In this document: positions 1 to 29,288 of the stretch, piece after piece | Position numbering within the stretch: position 1 is the first letter of the stretch | Layout of the letters: each line of letters begins with the position of its first letter | Assembly (NCBI GenBank): GCA_000934455.1 | Contig: KN890729.1 | Span: forward strand, 61,304 to 90,591 | Direction: 5' to 3' | Source: Apostichopus parvimensis | Lineage: Eukaryota > Echinodermata > Holothuroidea > Aspidochirotida > Stichopodidae | Length of the DNA stretch: 29,288 bases | Made by a program: the position numbers and the translations under genes | Notes under the pieces: generated by a model | What the model saw: the letters and a program-made list of their open reading frames with translations, nothing else | Told to the model about the DNA's origin: nothing | Database searches by the model: none

Positions 1-30
1 ACATGGTTTTCTAACGGATGAAGATTAAAA

Positions 31-215
31 CTGTTCATACTGTCAGTATGAGTGCTTTGAAGCATTACATAGGAGGACAGTATAGAGTGGTATTAACATT
101 AGAATCAGATAAAGAATAGGAACTGTTCATACTGTCAGTATGAGTGCTTTGAAGCATGATATGGTAGCACAGTATATGGTGGTATTACCATGAGAAAAAT
201 TCTCCCAACTGGGTG
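31..215. repeat. 92-bp tandem duplication
   Basis: Two copies start at 31 and 123. The first 35 bases of each are identical (CTGTTCATACTGTCAGTATG followed by AGTGCTTTGAAGCAT). The rest is diverged but alignable (GACAGTATAGAGTGGTATTA versus CACAGTATATGGTGGTATTA). A related degenerate block may recur near 26010-26085. Confidence 0.8.
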
Positions 216-1440
216 TTCGTCCTTAGTACATGAAGTTATGAATATTCTCATATTACTGAGAATTGAAACACTTCACCGTCAATGCTCAGGTCATGTGCAT
301 CTGACGAAAATCAAATCTTTAAAGAAATGTAATTAAACAGAACATTTTACAAAATCTTATATCTGATCCAAAATTTAACGTATAGAATTTTGCAACATGA
401 ATAGGTTCCATTTTTATGGGATTTCCAATAGTCCACAACAAGTGAGATGTGATGTTACACTACCAATACTAGCCTTTAAGGTGTCTGCTTTAAAACAAGA
501 TTTGCACAGCAGATTAACTCAATATCACACATTTTCTTTATAGCCAACTGTTTTCAGCAAAACATTTGTTCAAGACAGACAACATGAAAGCAAACTTTCT
601 GAAGGACTCACAGGGGATCCCCTGCCCCCCCCCCCCAAAATAAAATAAGAAAAAAATTCACCAAATTTCTTTCTTCAAACCAAGTTACACCATAAATAAT
701 GCATCTCGTGGATATGTCTGAACAAAGTGAAATTTGCATAGATTACATTGAAACATCAGGTAGCAGGTGTCATTTTCATTTTAAGAAATAAAGAATAACT
801 AAAAAACAAGGTTGAAGATTCCTACAGAAAAGTGATTTTTTAAATTTTTATAAATTATTCAGTCAACAGAAACAATCCAATTACTTTTCCTCTACATTGT
901 CTCTTTAAGACAAGTGGACGATAAGAGACCACCCAATGAGCCCCCCCCCCCCAAAGGGCATCCAATATGGTCTCTTTGTATCAAGTCAAATATGTATTAC
1001 AAATAATTATTATTCCCTTTTTTTTGGAAAATTGATTTGGAAAATGCTTACAATTCTGAAATTTTGCATTCATTATACTATGAAACTTCGGTAGTCAGGC
1101 AAATTCTAATGCATTTTGATGGGTTTTTTTTTAAACATTCAAACAAAATTGAACACCTAACACTGTACCTAAATAACCTCCAAATATCTGCTTTCAATTC
1201 ATTGAAATTTAGTTGGTTCAGTTACTTGGGATTTATTTGGTACCAGTAAATAAAGGTGGGGGGAGGGGAGGGGGGTTCAAGAAGAGTTGACAACTCACAT
1301 GAGACTGTCTTTAAATTCTTACTTTAATATCGGAATTAATTTTTATTATTTTTGTTTAATTAATGGTCGAGCCAGTTCTATTTCATATAATCAGTATGCA
1401 GTTTTAAGCAGTATTTCTAATTAGAAATGAATAATATATT

Positions 1441-1535
1441 GACTAATCGATCTATTACATTTCTTGATTGATACTGGATTCCAACAGATTGATCGATCGA
1501 TTGCATTTATTGATTGAATGCTGGATTCCAACCGA
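1441..1535. repeat. Two copies of a 46/47-bp repeat
   Basis: Copies at 1441-1486 and 1487-1533 share GATCGAT-rich and TTGATTGA motifs and both end CTGGATTCCAAC. The unit length is the same as the array at 1683-2237 but the sequence is unrelated. Confidence 0.75.
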
Positions 1536-1682
1536 CTATGTTCAACAGAAGGTGCCTGAGAGAATGTCTACGTATGTCATTAAAGTATTTATCGACATAT
1601 AAATATTTGGATACAGGAGTGAGACAGATGATGAAGAGAACTGAAAACAGAAGAGGCTGCAACAGCTGCACACTCCCTCTGC

Positions 1683-2237
1683 AGCAAGGCTGCATCAATA
1701 ACAAACCATATAACAAACCATGGAAATTATCTCAGCAGACCAGCAAGGCTGCATCCATAACAAACCATAGAGATTAGCTCAGCAGGCCAGTAAGGCTGCA
1801 TCCATAACAAACCATATAGATTATATCAGCAGACAAGCATGGCTGCATCCATCACAAACCATAGATATTATTTCAGCAGACCAGCAAGGCTGCATCCATA
1901 ACAAACCATAGAGATTATCTCAGCAGACCAGCAGTGCCAATATGTTGTGTGAAGCTGCTGTGCGTATTGTGTGAAACTACATGGCACAAGATATGATGTC
2001 CTATAGAAGCAGCAAGGCTGCATCCATAACAAACCACAGAGATTATCTCAGCAGACCAGCAAGGCTGCATCCATAACAAACCATAGAGATTATCTCAGCA
2101 GACCAGCAAGGCTGCATCCATAACAAACCATAGAGATTATCTCAGTAGACCAGCAGTGCCGATATGTTGTGTGAAGCTGCTGTGCGTATTGTGTGAAACT
2201 GCACTGAAACATGGCACAAGATATGTCCTATAGAAGC
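1683..2237. repeat. 47-bp minisatellite with higher-order structure
   Basis: The unit begins AGCAAGGCTGCATCCATAAC and ends TTATCTCAGCAGACC. There is one 59-bp variant (1683-1741), four 47-bp units (1742-1929), an 81-bp spacer (1930-2010), three units (2011-2151), then an 86-bp second spacer copy (2152-2237). Both spacers begin AGCAGTGCC and end TCCTATAGAAGC, so the larger composite has itself been duplicated. Units in the second block are nearly identical, indicating recent expansion. Confidence 0.93.
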
Positions 2238-2469
2238 AGTCTGGCTGCAGCCTTCTCCACATATTACTTTTGACAGAGAGCCTTACATAGATGTGAGTTT
2301 AAATAGTCAACAGATGCATTACACAGAAAAAATAATTTATACATCATGAAATGATGAATTAAGATTTACTGGACCCTGTAACAAAAAATTCATGTTTTAA
2401 ACAATAAAACAATAACTTTAAAGCAATGCACCGATTGACAATGACTAATCTCTCTTATCACTGGCATTT

Positions 2470-2554
2470 CATATTTATGTTAATTTCACGTTTATGTAAA
2501 TATCACATTTATGTAAACTTCACATTTATGTAAATTTCACATTAATGTAAAATT
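2470..2554. repeat. Five copies of a 17-bp repeat
   Basis: The unit CACATTTATGTAAATTT is repeated five times with one to four differences each (2470-2486, 2487-2503, 2504-2520, 2521-2537, 2538-2554). Confidence 0.9.
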
Positions 2555-4102
2555 CCAACGACCCACTGTTACGTAATGACATCGGCTATCTGAGAGTTCT
2601 GAATGGTCTGACGATGGATATGACGACACAAAAAAAAACTAAAAAAGAAGTGATATTGAACCTTTTCAGCTTGGGCTGATATCTATCTTCTACAAAAACT
2701 ATTGTTTAAGTTTTAATTGCACAAAAGTTTTAGATGGCAGTTGTCTCTTACTGTCATTACGTAGCTTAGAGGATAAATTTACTACGCAAAAGAACATTAG
2801 CGTTACGATATCAAAGTAAAGATCATGAAATAGCAACCACTATCAGTGCATGTTACAATTCAATACCAATTTCTTTAAACTTGGGGAAAGATCCTCTGAA
2901 ATATTGATGGCACATTGATCAATGTGGCTGGCTGTTCTACCAAGTCTGGTAGACCAATGGATTCTAAATAGCAAACCAAAACCTAGAAAATAAATCATAC
3001 TGCCTGTATTATTCTTCATACAGCAGTTCAAAGATAGTTACATGGATCAAGTTATATTGAATTATTTTTCTTGGATAACCTGTCAATTTTTAGATCATTC
3101 AACACAAAGTTTTGGGGATACTTGTTTTTTTTTTATAATTTTTTTCTAGTATATGATGAATTAGTTTTATTATATATTAATTAATTAATTAGTTATTGAT
3201 AATTAGTAAGTTACTACACTTGATTATGGTCAACATTAACTAAACGCCAGGCCGAGAGGTCCCACCTATTCATCACCGTAGTTTTTATATATTGAGTCAA
3301 CCCAGACATGAAAATATCTTTAAACCAAAGTAGGTATAGAAACAATAAACTGAACCTAAACATTCCTCTTTTCTGTTGGACAATGACACTATTACACACC
3401 AAACACTTAACTCCTGCCTACAATAATCCCTTCAGAGAAATTCAAAATTCAAACTGGATTGCAAAAAATATTCATTCCACCCTCTCAAATACTTAATGAT
3501 TACTGAAATTAATTTTACAAAGGAAAAGATTTGATATTTGCTAATTATGATAGCAAGTTATTTTTCAAAATATGACGAAGACCTCTATGAGTGGCATACC
3601 AGAAACGTGGAAAGAAACCTGATAACTTTAATATGGCCTCTCAAAAGTCAGATGTATAGGGTTGGTCTCTCCGTAGGCTAAATGCAACCGCATTGCAAAA
3701 GAGGAACCATTCCATTCCTCAGCTTAAAACGTTACGATCAAACTTTGTCCTCAGAGTTTCCATAGATCTGTTTTGTCCCATCATCTCACAGGGCAACCTT
3801 ATCATCATCATGAAGATTTTATCACATCCAAATGAATATTCATTTCCCAGTTTCAACCTTGCATAATCACAGTATGCAAACAGCACGCACAGCTGAGGTT
3901 GGTCTTCCATTTCAAGCCACACAAGTTTTCACCTAAATTATCGTAGTCAGGAATAATTCTAAAGAGATATCCTACAGAAAGAGTATTCCATTTTTCATTC
4001 TCATACATCCTCGATGAAAGAAGAAATACGATCCCTAGACGGATGTGTCCTGACTGGGGGTGTGGACCATCGGGGGGGAAGTTTTCATCAATCTCATGAA
4101 TA

Positions 4103-4108
4103 TTTAAT
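4103..4108 (-). terminator. Candidate poly(A) signal (ATTAAA variant)
   Basis: ATTAAA on the minus strand about 155 nt after the stop codon would give a short 3' UTR. Another ATTAAA lies near 3628, and the first AATAAA-type signal I see is near 3166. No transcript evidence is available, so the true cleavage site is open. Confidence 0.3.
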
Positions 4109-4260
4109 AGGTCTCATGAATAATAAGCCACGGCACAAAAAAAGCGTCTCTATGGAAACGTAACCAGCGCAGGTTGTCCTCTTCTGCCTTCCATCTGGTC
4201 GGCCAGTTTTACTGCCGTGAATGTCGATCATTCAATTCGATCGGATCGTTCGATCAGTGT

Positions 4261-28838
<24,578 letters not shown>

Positions 28839-29270
28839 CTGTGCATCATCTGTGAAAAATTTACATGAAAATATGAGATATGAGATTTTCAGTGGCCCAT
28901 GAATACCAGACAGTTGAATATGTATATCGATGAAAGTGGGCCTGTACAGTACAGTAGGCCTATACTGTTATTCCCCAAAAAAATGAATATATAATATTCT
29001 TTGCCTTCTAGATCAATAGTCACTAAAAGATGAATGTCCCTATACTAAACTCTTGTTCACTTAAAAAAAAAGGCAAGGGGGAGCTAATGCATGGGGGATC
29101 AACTTCCTAGCATGTATGCACTTGCTTGTAACTCAGGATCGGATCCCCAAATTGCGGTCTCATTTTCAGGAGGATCCTGACCGTGCTTGCAAGTTCTGCA
29201 AATCAAAGTCTTTGTATGAGGGTTCGGGGAATCACACAACCCTGGTTGTTTTTTTTTTCTGGTCACTTAC
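28839..29270. other. Intron or 5' UTR upstream of exon A
   Basis: AT-rich. It ends on the exon A side in two tandem acceptors and on the far side in a GTAAGT donor. No coding potential is seen within it. Confidence 0.5.
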
Positions 29271-29288
29271 TGGCAGGCAAACTGCGCA
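29271..29288 (-). CDS. PI4KB: Possible 3' end of an upstream exon, cut by the window edge
   Basis: On the minus strand the sequence TGCCTGCCA is followed by a perfect GTAAGT donor (29270-29265). If spliced to the acceptor at 28839/28838, the single terminal A plus AT completes an Asn codon and the frame runs openly into exon A. It could equally be 5' UTR, or a chance donor. Only 18 bases are visible, so the assignment is inference. Confidence 0.35.

Larger units (their letters stand above)
1..4260. other. 3' flank of PI4KB: no coding gene recognised
   Basis: This AT-rich stretch probably begins with the PI4KB 3' UTR and then intergenic DNA. It holds a 92-bp tandem duplication, two 47-bp minisatellites, a 17-bp repeat, poly-C runs (about 617-629 and 941-952) and TTAATTAA-type simple sequence near 3175-3195. 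The ORFs here are short, without domains, and partly made of repeat units. Confidence 0.7.

Noticed and set aside
1683..2237. CRISPR array
   Set aside because: Repeats are directly adjacent with no unique spacers between them, no cas genes are present, and the host is eukaryotic.

Overview
This is a eukaryotic window, not a prokaryotic one. One multi-exon gene on the minus strand occupies most of it, and I identify it with high confidence as phosphatidylinositol 4-kinase beta (PI4KB/PI4KIIIbeta). Coding exons are short (about 90-660 bp) and relatively GC-rich. They sit in AT-rich, repeat-loaded introns with GT..AG borders whose phases agree from exon to exon. The divergence from human PI4KB, the tRNA-derived SINE copies, abundant minisatellites, poly-C/poly-G runs and a recurrent TACTGTA/TACAGTA motif suggest a marine invertebrate, possibly an echinoderm or another deuterostome. 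The taxon is inference only.

Layout in transcription order (right to left). A possible upstream exon ends at 29271 at the window edge. Exon A (28176-28838) encodes a divergent Ser/acidic N-terminus running into the start of the helical (LKU) domain. Exon B (26932-27049) and exon C (15362-15597) continue the helical domain, and C carries the Ser phosphorylation segment. An 11.3 kb intron separates B from C. Exons D-H (14752-14927, 14189-14279, 11968-12107, 10944-11174, 9638-9799) encode the linker and the N-terminal part of the kinase module. Exons I-M (9162-9344, 7845-8110, 6604-6736, 5410-5530, 4261-4448) encode the PI3/4-kinase catalytic domain and the C-terminus, ending in TGA at 4261-4263. 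From the ATG at 28750-28752 the joined CDS is 2,622 nt (873 codons plus stop), against 816 residues for human PI4KB. No second protein-coding gene is convincingly present.

Non-coding content: minisatellites with periods of about 47 bp (1441-1535 and 1683-2237), 17 bp (2470-2554), 45 bp (6869-7462), 94 bp (8104-8570) and 50 bp (25210-25508); a tRNA-derived SINE at 9835-10142 and three more degenerate tRNA-like elements; tandem segmental duplications at 31-215, 10562-10893 and 13890-14153; and GTAC/TATAGTA simple repeats at 18.1-18.7 kb.

The observations most worth a second look are four. (1) A partial copy of exon B at 26827-26884 keeps plausible splice sites and reading phase, differs from exon B only synonymously over 14 codons, and lies 47 nt from exon B, so it could be a mutually exclusive alternative exon. 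(2) A hammerhead-ribozyme-like motif lies at 5565-5608, minus strand. (3) A 94-bp minisatellite has grown out of the exon J 3' splice site and carries five spaced X-box (RFX-type) sites. (4) An orphan 85-codon ORF lies in the K-L intron. I found no new defence, mobile or biosynthetic system.
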